NCBI RefSeq assembly: GCF_963169125.1 | Contig: NC_084802.1 | Location: forward strand, 34,851,607 to 34,915,606 | DNA: 64,000 nt | Reading direction: 5' to 3' | Source of the DNA: Humulus lupulus | Lineage: Eukaryota; Streptophyta; Magnoliopsida; Rosales; Cannabaceae | Shown here: positions 24,681 to 33,930 of the stretch, in pieces | Layout of the letters: every line of letters begins with the position of its first letter | How positions within the stretch are numbered: the stretch's first letter is position 1 | Notes under the pieces: model-generated | What the model was told of the DNA's origin: nothing | Database searches by the model: none | The model's input: the letters and a program-made list of their open reading frames with translations, nothing else | Made by a program: the position numbers and the translations under genes

Positions 24681-24696
24681 AGGGCAAGTGGTAGAT
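24681..24696 (+). promoter_or_regulatory. polypurine tract of copia element 1
   Basis: AGGGCAAGTGGTAGAT directly before the 3' LTR TGTTGGG; the typical copia form. Confidence 0.75.
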
Positions 24697-25350
24697 TGTT
24701 GGGAATTGTGCCTTTAAAGAAATTTTAGTTGACAATGGTTTTAATGAAATAAATGAAGGAATTAAATTATTGTATATATGTAGCTTATGTACTATATTAT
24801 TGTTAATAATATTAAGTAAATATCAGAAAATTCTCAAGTTCATCTATGTGGTCTCAATCTCGTATTGGTATAAGAGGATCGAGATTGAGATAATGGACTT
24901 AAATACTTCACAGTAAAATAAAGTTATGGAATCTTTAGATTAATTAATGCCAATACGGTCCACTAGTATTATGAATACATGTGACCTAGATCTGGGTTAC
25001 TAGTGTAGTATGACACTTTAGTGGAGGTACTTTGCATACTGAGAGTATGTAGAACTGGACCAGATGTGATTTAATAATACTTTTTTTATTACTATTTTGT
25101 AGTATTACAAAACACATCAACTGATGATCATATACAAACTGATCTTGATCCTAAAGTTACTATGAACTCCTATATATGTCATTTGATCCTTTAATTCATG
25201 CATTACAGTTTGTCAGAATGATCAGGTTAAGAACTATTGTTTTGGGGACTCAATGATGTATATGGCCGAGGACATAGCTTAACAGATATGGAATCTATAC
25301 CTTCTTATAGATTGAATGATGGTTCCCTATTGGGTTGGATTTTGGAACTG
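24697..25350 (+). repeat. 3' LTR of copia element 1, truncated
   Basis: The first 654 bp of the LTR, collinear with 9271 onward. It stops near 25350, where chromovirus RT begins without a target duplication. So it was cut by a deletion, not by an insertion. Confidence 0.88.
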
Positions 25351-27529
25351 AGGATCAGGGAGGAGGATATACTGAAGACAACTTTTCGCACTAGGTACGG
25401 GCATTATGAGTTTTTTGTGATGTCATTTGGACAAACTAATGCCCCATAATCATTTATGGATCTAATGAACAAGGTGTTCAAAGATTACTTGGATCGGTTT
25501 GTGATTGTCTTTATTAAAGATATATTAGCATACTCTTAGTCAAAGACAAAGCACGAGCAACATATCAGATTAGTGCTACAGAGGCTGAGAGAACACATGT
25601 TTTATGGAAAATTCAAGAAGTGTAAGTTCTGGTTGCCACAAATGACTTTCTCAGGTCACATAGTCAGTAAGGATGGAATTATGGTGGATCTAGCGAAGAT
25701 TGAGGTAGTTAGAGATTGGCCAAGGCCGAAGATTGTTTCAGAGATTAGAAGTTTCTTGGGATTGGCAGGTTATTACAGACGCTTTGTGGAGGGGTTTTCC
25801 AAGATTGTGTCACCACTGATAGAATTGACACGCAAGAATCAGAGGTTCATATGATCAGACAGGTGTGAAGACAACTTCCAGAGACTAAAGAAGAGTTTGA
25901 TCACTGCTCTGGTTCTAAGTCTTCCTATAGATCAGGAAAAGATTGTGGTTTATTGTGGCACCTCGAGGCAGGGCGTAGGTTGTGTCCTTATGCAGACAGA
26001 GAAGGTGGTTGCCTGTGCATCACGTCAGTTGAAGGAGTATGAGCAAAGGTACCCCACACATGATTTGGAACTTGCAGCATTGGTTTTTGCATTGAAGGTG
26101 TGGCAACACTACATATATGGTGATAAGTGTGAGATATACACTGACCACAAGAGCTTAAAGTACTTCTTCGCCTAGAAGGATTTGAACATGTGGCAGAGAA
26201 GTTGGTTAGAGCAGTTAAGGATTATAATTGTGAGATCCTCTATCACTCAGGGAAATCCAATGTGGTTGAGAAGATGCCTTAAGCCGGAAGGGTCCGGGAC
26301 AGTTGTATAGTTCTAGATAGATATCTAGGGAGTTGGCAGATGATATGACTAGAGTAGGTATTGAGCTTGTGGTGGGCCAGATTGCCAACATCACCCTGCA
26401 GTCTACTCTTTTGGAGATGATCAAGGAGAAGTAGTTGAGGGATTCACAGTTGGATAAGATCAGAAAGGACGACCTAGCTGGAGTGGCTAAGGACTACACA
26501 GTGTCAGGCATGAGCTTATTGAGATACAAGGATCGGATCTGCGTCCCGATGGACACTGAGATTGGACAGGAGATTCTGGATTAATCTCACACTACCCCTT
26601 ATTCTCTACATCCAAGCACCACAAAGATGTACCATGATATGAAATTTTTATATTGGTGGCCTGGGATGAAGAGGGATGTGACTGAGTACGTGGCAAGGTG
26701 CCTGTCCTGTCAGCAGGTCAAGGCAGAACATCAGAGACTAGCAAGGTTGTTGCAGCCTCTGGATATCCCAGAGTTTAAGCGAGAGGACGTCATGATGGAT
26801 TTCATGGTAGGATTGCCCAGGATAGTGGGCCAACACGATTCAATCTTGGTCATTGTGGATTGGTATACGAAATCAGCCCACTTTCTACCACTGAGGATGA
26901 ATTACATGGTTGAACAGTATGCAGATCTCTATGTGAGAGAGATAGTTCGCCTTCACGGGACTCCAAGGTATATCGTGTTTGATAGGGACCCTATCTTTAC
27001 TTCCAAGTTTTGGGGAAGTTTATAAAGGGCGATGGGTACACAGCTGAAGTTCAGTACAACTTATCATCCTCAGACTGATGGTTAGTTTGAGAGGACTATC
27101 CAGATATTGGAGGACATGCTGAGAGCATGTGTATTGGACTTTGAAGGGTCATGGAGAAAATATTTGCCTGTGATTGAGTTTTCCTATAATAGCAACTATT
27201 AGTCGACTATCGGAGTAGCACCTTAAAAGATGTTGTATGGTAGGAGGTGCAGATCGCCCATTCACTGAGATGATATGGTGAGAGGAAATATTTGGGTCCT
27301 AAGGCAGTTCAGAGGAACACTGAGGCTATTGAAAATATCAGAGCTTAGATGCTCGCGTCTCAGAACAGACAGAAGAATTATTCAAGTTGAGCCCTAGGTA
27401 TGTGGGACCATTTGAGATCCTGAAGAGGATCAGTCAGGTGGCCTATAGGTTGGCCTTACCCCCTACGCTGTGTAGTGTGCACAACGTATTTCATACTTCC
27501 ATGCAGAGGAATTATGTATCAGAACTCAT
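25351..27529 (+). pseudogene. chromovirus RT, RNase H and integrase
   Basis: RT begins inside the domain ('[21 protein letters not shown]'-type segment). The catalytic F-x-D-D site near 25510-25535 reads FIKDILAYS, so a catalytic Asp has become Lys. RNase H follows (25897-26175, '[17 protein letters not shown]'; the expected Asp before the Ser-Arg is Gly). Integrase has the zinc-finger CLSCQQVK (about 26700) and core motifs 'MMDFMVGLP', 'VFDRDPIFTSKF' and the Glu in FERT (about 27090). Stops at about 25448, 25539, 27023 and 27087 mostly fit C-to-T changes; several frameshifts follow 27240. It is interrupted at 27535 by a solo LTR. Confidence 0.9.
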
Positions 27530-27534
27530 GTATT

Positions 27535-28948
27535 TGTTGGGAATAATGCCCTTAAAGCAATTGTAGTTGACAAATGTTTTAAATTAAATAATTAATTGAA
27601 TTGAATTATTATACTATGTCCGATATTATGTTGATAATATTAAGTAAATATCAGAAAGTTCCAAAATTTATCTATGTGGTCTTAATCTCATATTAGTGTG
27701 AGAGGATCGAGATTAAGATAATAAACTTAAAATAATTCGCAGTAAAATAAAGTTATGGAATCTTTAGATTAATTACTGCTAGTATGGTTTGCTAGTATTA
27801 TGAATACAAGTGACCTAGATCTGGGTCACTAGTGTAATAAGACACTTTAGTTAAGGTACTTTGTATATAGTGATATATAGAACTGGACCAAATGTGAATT
27901 GTTAATACTTGTTTAAACGCCATTTTATAGTATTATTCAAACACATCAAACGATGATCATATATACGATGATCTTAATCCTGAGGTTGTTATGAACTCCT
28001 ATAAATGTCATCTAATCCTTTGATTCATGCGTTAAGGTTTGTCAAAATGATCGGGCTAAGAACAATTGTTATGGAGACTCAATGATATATATATATATGG
28101 AATCTATACCTTCTTATATATTGAATAATGGTTCCCTATTGGGTTGACTTTTGGGACTGAAAAGTTGATGAACAGTTCACGCATGACACAGTTCAAGGAC
28201 CGTGCCATGCGTGTATTAGTACACCGATATTGTATCAGTGTTGTTTTTATTTTATTTATTTAATTAATTAATAATTTGAAAATATATATTTTCAAATTTG
28301 GTAAGTTAGATATTTACCTAAATCAATTTCTTTCATCATTGTGATAAAATTATTATATTACTATTATTATTGGGAATAATAAGGTAATAGAATAATCTCT
28401 ATCTATATGATATAGAATAATAAGAAGAAAACATAAGTCAGAGATACAATTCAGAATAGGTTTAAGAATTTTTGTGAGACAAAATATTATCTTCTTTTTC
28501 TTTATTCTAAACTTTCTGAGACCATAATCCAAGTTCTCATGTGTTGCGAAATACTTATGATTCCTAAATTGCAAACCCATGTTCTCTATGTGCCCACACA
28601 CATCTTGAGGTGTAGAGAACACTCTGGAAGATCGTGGTTTGAGTACTCAAAGAGTTGGATAGGAAGATCGAAATATATACGAAAAGACTCAAGGACACTT
28701 GATAGGCTTCAAGAGGTAAATACTTATGTTCTTGAATATTTATCTATATGTTTATATGATATATATATATAAATATATTTTATATTTATATATATGTTGC
28801 ATGATTAATAATATTGTATGTTAATGTTTCTGTCTGGATGTTTTCTTGATCATATAAACTGTTTATATGAGTGATGGAAAATTTTAATGTTGTATAAAAT
28901 GGGCTCACCATGCCTATTCCCTTGCGTACTCTGAATGTTTTTACAACA
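27535..28948 (+). repeat. copia-type solo LTR in the chromovirus integrase
   Basis: Starts TGTTGGGAATAATGCCC, ends TTACAACA; targets GTATT (27530-27534) and ATATT (28949-28953). It is the same family as the LTRs of copia element 1 but 1.4 kb, with an internal deletion near 28168. It has a hairpin at 28178-28213. Confidence 0.9.
28178..28213 (+). promoter_or_regulatory. hairpin in the copia solo LTR
   Basis: A 12-bp stem (28178-28189 with 28202-28213) on CACGCATG/CATGCGTG with one mismatch and a 12-base loop. Confidence 0.65.
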
Positions 28949-29152
28949 ATATTGAGTTACGAGGATCTATAACTAGAGACGGACTTATCCTATGAGGAGC
29001 AGCCAATTCAGATTTTAGACAGGAAGGACAAGGTCCCGAGGAAATAGACTATACCCTTACTTAAGATATTATGGAGGAATAACAAGGTCGAGGAAGCGAC
29101 CTGGGAGCTGGAAGCAGATATGCAAAATCAGTATCTTGAGTTGTTCAAGTAA
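28949..29152 (+). pseudogene. chromovirus integrase C-terminal end with chromodomain-like segment
   Basis: The last part of pol after the solo LTR. Visible segments are 'QILDRKDKVPR' and 'LEADMQNQYLELFK', the form seen at the end of chromoviral integrases, where a chromodomain directs insertion to chromatin. The TAA at 29150-29152 is the natural stop, followed by the conserved AATTTCGAGGACGAAATTT. One in-frame stop is near 29045. Confidence 0.8.
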
Positions 29153-29173
29153 AATTTCGAGGACGAAATTTCT

Positions 29174-29186
29174 GTGAGGGGATTGT
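29174..29186 (+). promoter_or_regulatory. polypurine tract of the chromovirus
   Basis: GTGAGGGGATTGT before the 3' LTR start TGTAACATCCC. The same arrangement appears (minus strand) at 52757-52770 in the non-autonomous element. Confidence 0.75.
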
Positions 29187-31661
29187 TGTAACATCCCAAA
29201 TTACCTAATAAGGCTTAGGGCCTTGATTAGGGGGCCAAGATGGAAATTTATGGAAATTATATGTTTATGTGACATATATGTGTGTAATTATGTGATTGTG
29301 TGAGTTATATGATAATATGACTAGATATGCATGTTTAGGTGTATTAAATACGCATGTGGGCCCGTTTCTTATTAGAATAATAATTTCCGTAATTTGGACC
29401 GTTATGGGAATAGTTGGAATATATGTGCATATATGTGATATATGTGTAAGACCAAATTATTATGTCAATATATTTGGGTTACTCGGCACGAGAAGATCCT
29501 AGGGAGCAAGTTAGTGGGAAAGTCACAACGAGATCTAATACCCGACTCGGGGTGAGTCAAGGGGTATTTTGGGTATCTAGTACATTACCAGGTTATCGGG
29601 TAACGGGAATAAATATTCGAGGATATATTTGAAGTTAGTGAGAATAGGAGGGGATATCGGGGATTTTGACCATTTTTCCATCGGGGACGTTTTCGGGTAC
29701 TCCGAGCCTCGAGATTTGCTTAAGGTTACTTGAACCTTAAGTAAACAGCACAAATACTCAGCTCTCTCTTTCTCGCCCAACCTACTCTCTCACTCTCTCT
29801 CAACTTTTGGTGTGGATTTCTTGGTGAATTGAAGGCTTGAATATAAGATCGGATTGATTGCAGCTAGAGGATCATTTAAACACAGCTGAGGTAAGCTTTA
29901 GTACTTGTTAAGTTGAACTATGTCATGATTTTCTAGAGTTCTTGAGGTGTCCTTGAAATTTGTGGCGCAAGTGGTTGATTGTGAGTTTTGGTTAATTTTA
30001 GTCAAGTTTTAGGTTGGGTTTTGTTGCTGGTATTATGCTGATGTTGTTCTGAGGATTGAATTATGGTTCTAGGAATTATTTGGGAGGATTTTGGTGGGTT
30101 CTTGGCTAAGGAAAAACAGGGGAATTATGGGTTCGTAGGGTCGGGCTGCGACCCTATTCTTGGGGCGCCGCGACCCATGTGAACCCAGGGCCAAGTGGGG
30201 TTTTTGTGTCGGAGGTGCGCTGCGACTCTTAGGGGCAATTCGTGGCCCGTGTCTAGATTTCTAGACAGAGGGCCTTCTGTTCTCGGAGGCGCGCCGCGAC
30301 CCTTAGGGGCAAGTCGCGGCCCGCCTAGGCTACTTTGGCCACCTTAGGTCTCGAGTAACGGGAACTCAAACCTAAGGGCTCAGGATCGATTATACTACCC
30401 ATTTTAGTAGAATTCGACGTCTCGGAGGCTAGGACTCGGTCCGAAAGCTTTTATTTTCTCGTTATTGATGGGATTTTATATTATGGTTGTCACTAGGTTA
30501 TCGCTAGGGGATCAGAACTGGGATTGTGCTCGAGGGTTGTTCTTATTGCACTCAGACCTGAGGTAAGAAAACTGCACCCAATACGTGATATATGTGATTA
30601 GGGCTTGGCCCGATTGTTGATTATAACTATGAAAGGGGCTCGACTCTTGAGAATGAACGTGATTTAGGTTATGCTTGAATGCTCTATATCTGGATAATTG
30701 TTTAATGAATGCTTGCCTAGTTTGTATATGTAGGGCTCGGCCCCGTTAAGGAACATGGTTATCACTGTGTTTGTGTTTGATTGGTTAAGATACCATGATT
30801 TATATGTATGCATACTTGTATTGTCTAAATTATGCTTATGTGTATCTGTATCTGTTTATAAGGTTATCTAAATGTCTGATTAAAGCCTTGACTAAGTCAA
30901 GGGTGGCAATAGCGTGTCGTGCGCTGGTCGAGAGGCTTAGGCCCAATCAGGGACGTACTATTACGTTGGCCGACCCTATGGTCGTTGGAAAAAAAGTGCT
31001 TGGCTAGCTCTATGGCTAGTTACTTAGAATTAAGGGCAAGGGCCCCAGGTGACTCTATGGTCACATAGCTAGGGCAGAGGGGCCCGGGTTGACTCTATGG
31101 TCAACTATTCAGAGCAGCGGGCCCCAGAACTATCCAGTGATCATTTATTTGTATTGTATGCATGCATGAGTAGGTTATTACTGCTGGGCATGCTCAATAT
31201 GTACATGGAATCTATATTTACTATTCATGCACATGTTTATGACTTCTTGTTGAGCCTTGGCTCACTGGTGCTATGTAGTGCAGGTAAGGGAAAAGGATAG
31301 CTAGACCAGCCATGAGTTGGAGAGCTTCGGTGGTGGCGTGTACATATGCGGATGCTCATCCACCACGACTGAGGATATCTTAGAGGAACTAGGGCCATGT
31401 CCCTTATTTTGCTGCTTAGGTCGGCTAGTTGTAACTTTTGACTTGTATATACCCTTCTAAACATCTGTTTGTAATATTTTGGGATCCCATGTATGTATGA
31501 AACTTTTAAATGAAAACTCAACGGTTCCTTTGACCAAAAATTTTAACCCTAACCCTTGACATTAACATTAGTTACACATTTATAACCAAATGACTTTATC
31601 AGCAAGTCTGACACTATTTAAAGTACACAATGTAACAGTCCTGGATTAGGAGGACGTTACA
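29187..31661 (+). repeat. chromovirus 3' LTR
   Basis: 2,475 bp, TGTAACATCCC...GACGTTACA. Landmarks: CT-rich stretch 29760-29810 (likely near the transcription start), AGGTAAG at 29889, 30561 and 31282, GC-rich palindromes with GCGCCGCGACCC at 30140-30330, short repeats with TGACTCTATGGTCA at 31050-31110, and GGGATCCCATG at 31481. It is the reference for comparing the solo LTRs. Confidence 0.92.
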
Positions 31662-32809
31662 AATGGTTAGGCACGAAGAAGTGCAAAACTATAACGATTT
31701 CACAAAAGTCAACATGTGAGAGTTGACTTTCGGTATAGGCATTTATAAATCATCTTTTTGGGTCCAAAGTGTTTCTTTGAAGTACATGAGACTACCCAAA
31801 AAGTTTGGGAGCATTTGGTGATCTTTTGAGGCAAGTTTTAGAACGTCAAAATAAAGGCATCACAGATGCGTCGCCTCTGAGAGGCGACATGTGGCTCGGC
31901 TAAGAAATGGTAGAGTTGCCTGGTGTTAGGTGACACATCGCCTGGGTCGTTCGTACGAGGTCGTATAGTAACGTATTTTTTGTTCCAAAATTCAAATTAG
32001 AATGCTCTAATATCATTGGTTGAGTCTAATGAGGTTCCTATACAATTTACATGGTTCATATGAGTTAATTGGTGACTTGATCACTCACCTCTCTCTCTGT
32101 CTAGCTTTCAAGATTACTAGTTTTCTCCAAGATCTTCATCAAGAAAGCTTAACGTGTATGAATGATCAAGACTTGTGAATCCCAATCTCATTCTATTGTA
32201 GTAGCTTCAAGAAATTCCAAGGAGAAGGCTAGGAATAGAGAATTTTGGACAACAAATCTATATTTGTGTCAAGTTTTGTCATTTTTGTGTTTCACATAAA
32301 ATCATAGCTTTGTGATTTTATGTTTGAAGGTTGTTTTTCAAGACAGGTCCATTCTACACTTTGTTTCCTTTGTGTTTATGTAATTTGTGGTTATCTACCT
32401 ATAGAGTTATATTATTTTTGTTTATGCTTTGAGTTGTAATACAAAACTAAGGTTGATTAAGCCTAATCTCCAACAACTAGTTATATATGGAATTTGGTTT
32501 TTGCTGAATGCCACTATTATTGTTTTCGTTTTTACTTTCTTTTATGTTTTTTTTAACAAACAAAAACTATAACTTATTCTAGGGTCCAAAGATTTTATGA
32601 ATCATCGGTATTGAAAGACCTTAAGCCTAGGTTTATTGACCCAAAAAAAATATGTGTTAGTCTACTATTTTGGGTCATTTTTTAGATGTGGATGTTGAAG
32701 ATTTATGTTGGCAGGATTTTGTATCTACTTTCAATTTTTTTTAAGTCTTTTGGTCTTTAGTTTCATTTGCTAACCATTTTCTTGTTGTTTGTTTTTTTTT
32801 TTCTTCCAG
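31662..32809. other. unclassified sequence right of the chromovirus
   Basis: No coding region recognised. A near-perfect GTCGCCTC/GAGGCGAC palindrome at 31870-31888 and an untranslated-leader look recall the palindrome clusters of the long LTRs, so it may be the right part of another LTR into which the chromovirus inserted. The region from about 32520 is AT-rich and may belong to the Mutator-like element. Confidence 0.4.
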
Positions 32810-33046
32810 TGATTGTGAGATTGTTGTGATTAAGTATGTTGATTATTTTATTAGTGATGAAATTGGTTAGCTGCCTAAGTCTTTCAATGTTGCTACTATT
32901 CATGATGACTTGTCTATTTATTTGTTTAACCATGCAATGAAGAAAATTTAATATGGATATGCTTCTGATAATGAAAATTCAGGCAGGCCTACGAAGAAGC
33001 ATTACAAAGAAGAAGAAGGGCGAGTAGTAAATCGAAGTTTAGATTA
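32810..33046 (+). pseudogene. Ulp1-like (SUMO/NEDD8-type cysteine protease) C-terminal fragment
   Basis: The 3' end of a protease gene of the C48 (Ulp1) family, which cuts SUMO-like tags from proteins. After a T-rich tract and TTCTTCCAG (splice acceptor at 32801-32809), the frame reads 'DCEIVVIKYVDYFISDE', matching the active-site end 'DCG-hV-K-h-hYh' of plant Ulp1-like proteins. The usual Gly after the catalytic Cys is Glu. A charged tail with 'GYASDNENSGRPTKK' and a TAA at 33044-33046 follow. In-frame stops at about 32868 and 32949 break it. It converges on the transposase fragments at 33430-39760. Ulp1 domains carried by Mutator-like elements are known as Kaonashi (KI-MULE). Upstream exons were not found. 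Confidence 0.6.
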
Positions 33047-33429
33047 AGTTCTTAGGTTTTGAAACTATTTATTTTTATAAAAAAATTACGAGCAATTGTT
33101 GTAGTTGTATGATTTGTTAATTTTGGTTGTTTGAATTGATGTTTTGTTTTAAGTAAAAAAAATTCCTTTCATTTTAGAACGCTTTAATTATGTTTTTAAT
33201 GTTCATTAGTGTAATTGGTCACCTTATTAAGTATTACTTAGATACATTATTGTAACTTGTTTCAGTTTTTATATAAAGTTTGCATGTTCTGTTTGCAGTT
33301 TCTGTGTTCTTTTTTGAAACTAGAGCCTTGTTCTTTATTCTTATTTCATTATCAAATTTTAATTTGATTGATTGCTATATTTCAAATTTTTTTAATGTTT
33401 TATTGTAACTAGTTTTGTTTGCCTTTCTC
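33047..33429. other. AT-rich spacer between Ulp1-like and transposase fragments
   Basis: No gene seen. It contains T-rich and 'GTAACTNGTT' motifs like those in the tandem array at 43950-44925. It probably holds the 3' ends of both convergent transcripts. Confidence 0.45.
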
Positions 33430-33925
33430 AAGAATGGGTTGGTTCCCTTGGGATGAGTTGATTCCTGCAATTTTTTCGATTGTGTCCCATCTCCCCACAT
33501 CTTGCACACTTGTTCTAAACTTTGTGTTCTCCTCTTGATCTTATTCTTATCTCCCGAGGCCTTCCCAGTGGTTTGGTTCCCTTTGGTGGCAACAATATTC
33601 TGTTGAAATGTTCCAATAGTTTCCATTCGCTTTTGTTTGGTAATGGGTTAAAAGTTACTTCATATGTTGCTCTTATTGTGGGTATTTTGTAGTATTTGGA
33701 GCAGTAGTCATTGCAACTCAGTCTTCTTTTTGCCATTACAATCAATACATTACAAAAGGGTATCTCATTTTCTTGGAACCGAGTATAAGACACTATGACA
33801 AGGTTCATTTGTAATTGGTTACATAAAACACAAGAGTTTATGTTAGATTTACATAATATATTGAGTGTTAGAAAAGCTAGTTTTGCACTTTTTTTTAAAT
33901 GACATGAGTATCCAGCTACAAAATA
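33430..33925 (-). pseudogene. MULE transposase C-terminus (SWIM-like and zinc-knuckle end)
   Basis: Read on the minus strand: a SWIM-like segment 'FQENEIPFCNVLIV' (expected C-P-C-x-H; partly lost), then 'DYCSKYYKI', 'RATYE', 'LLPPKGTKPLGRPREIRIRS', which is the usual MULE ending before a CCHC knuckle. The knuckle 'CKMWGDGTQS'-region (about 33490) is present only across a frameshift. Solo LTR 4 lies just upstream at 33931, in what looks like an intron that starts with the GTAAGTACTG donor near 36440. In MULEs this part binds DNA or folds the enzyme; the copy is broken. Confidence 0.72.
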
Positions 33926-33930
33926 TGTAT

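Larger units (their letters stand above)
9271..25350 (+). mobile_element. Ty1/copia element 1, 3' LTR truncated
   Basis: A copia element inserted in the chromovirus protease. Parts in order: 5' LTR (9271-11361), PBS, long leader, gag, protease, integrase, RT, RNase H, polypurine tract, and the first 654 bp of the 3' LTR (24697-25350). The domain order PR-IN-RT-RH is copia. Two solo LTRs split its coding region. The 3' LTR end and the adjacent chromovirus sequence (end of protease, start of RT) are missing, so a deletion joined the two elements at about 25350. Confidence 0.88.
7176..31661 (+). mobile_element. chromovirus (Tekay/Del-like Ty3/gypsy) element, host of several nested insertions
   Basis: One element in pieces: end of the 5' LTR (7176-7552), PBS (7556-7567), leader, gag, start of protease (to 9270), then after a copia insertion RT-RNase H-integrase (25351-27529), a solo LTR insertion, the integrase end with a chromodomain-like segment (28949-29152), a polypurine tract and the 3' LTR (29187-31661). 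The pieces are collinear and on one strand. Long LTRs and a chromodomain-like C-terminus fit the Tekay (Del) clade. The two LTR parts differ at roughly one base in ten to fifteen by eye, so this is an older insertion. The rest of its 5' LTR must lie left of the window, beyond the Tat element. Confidence 0.88.
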
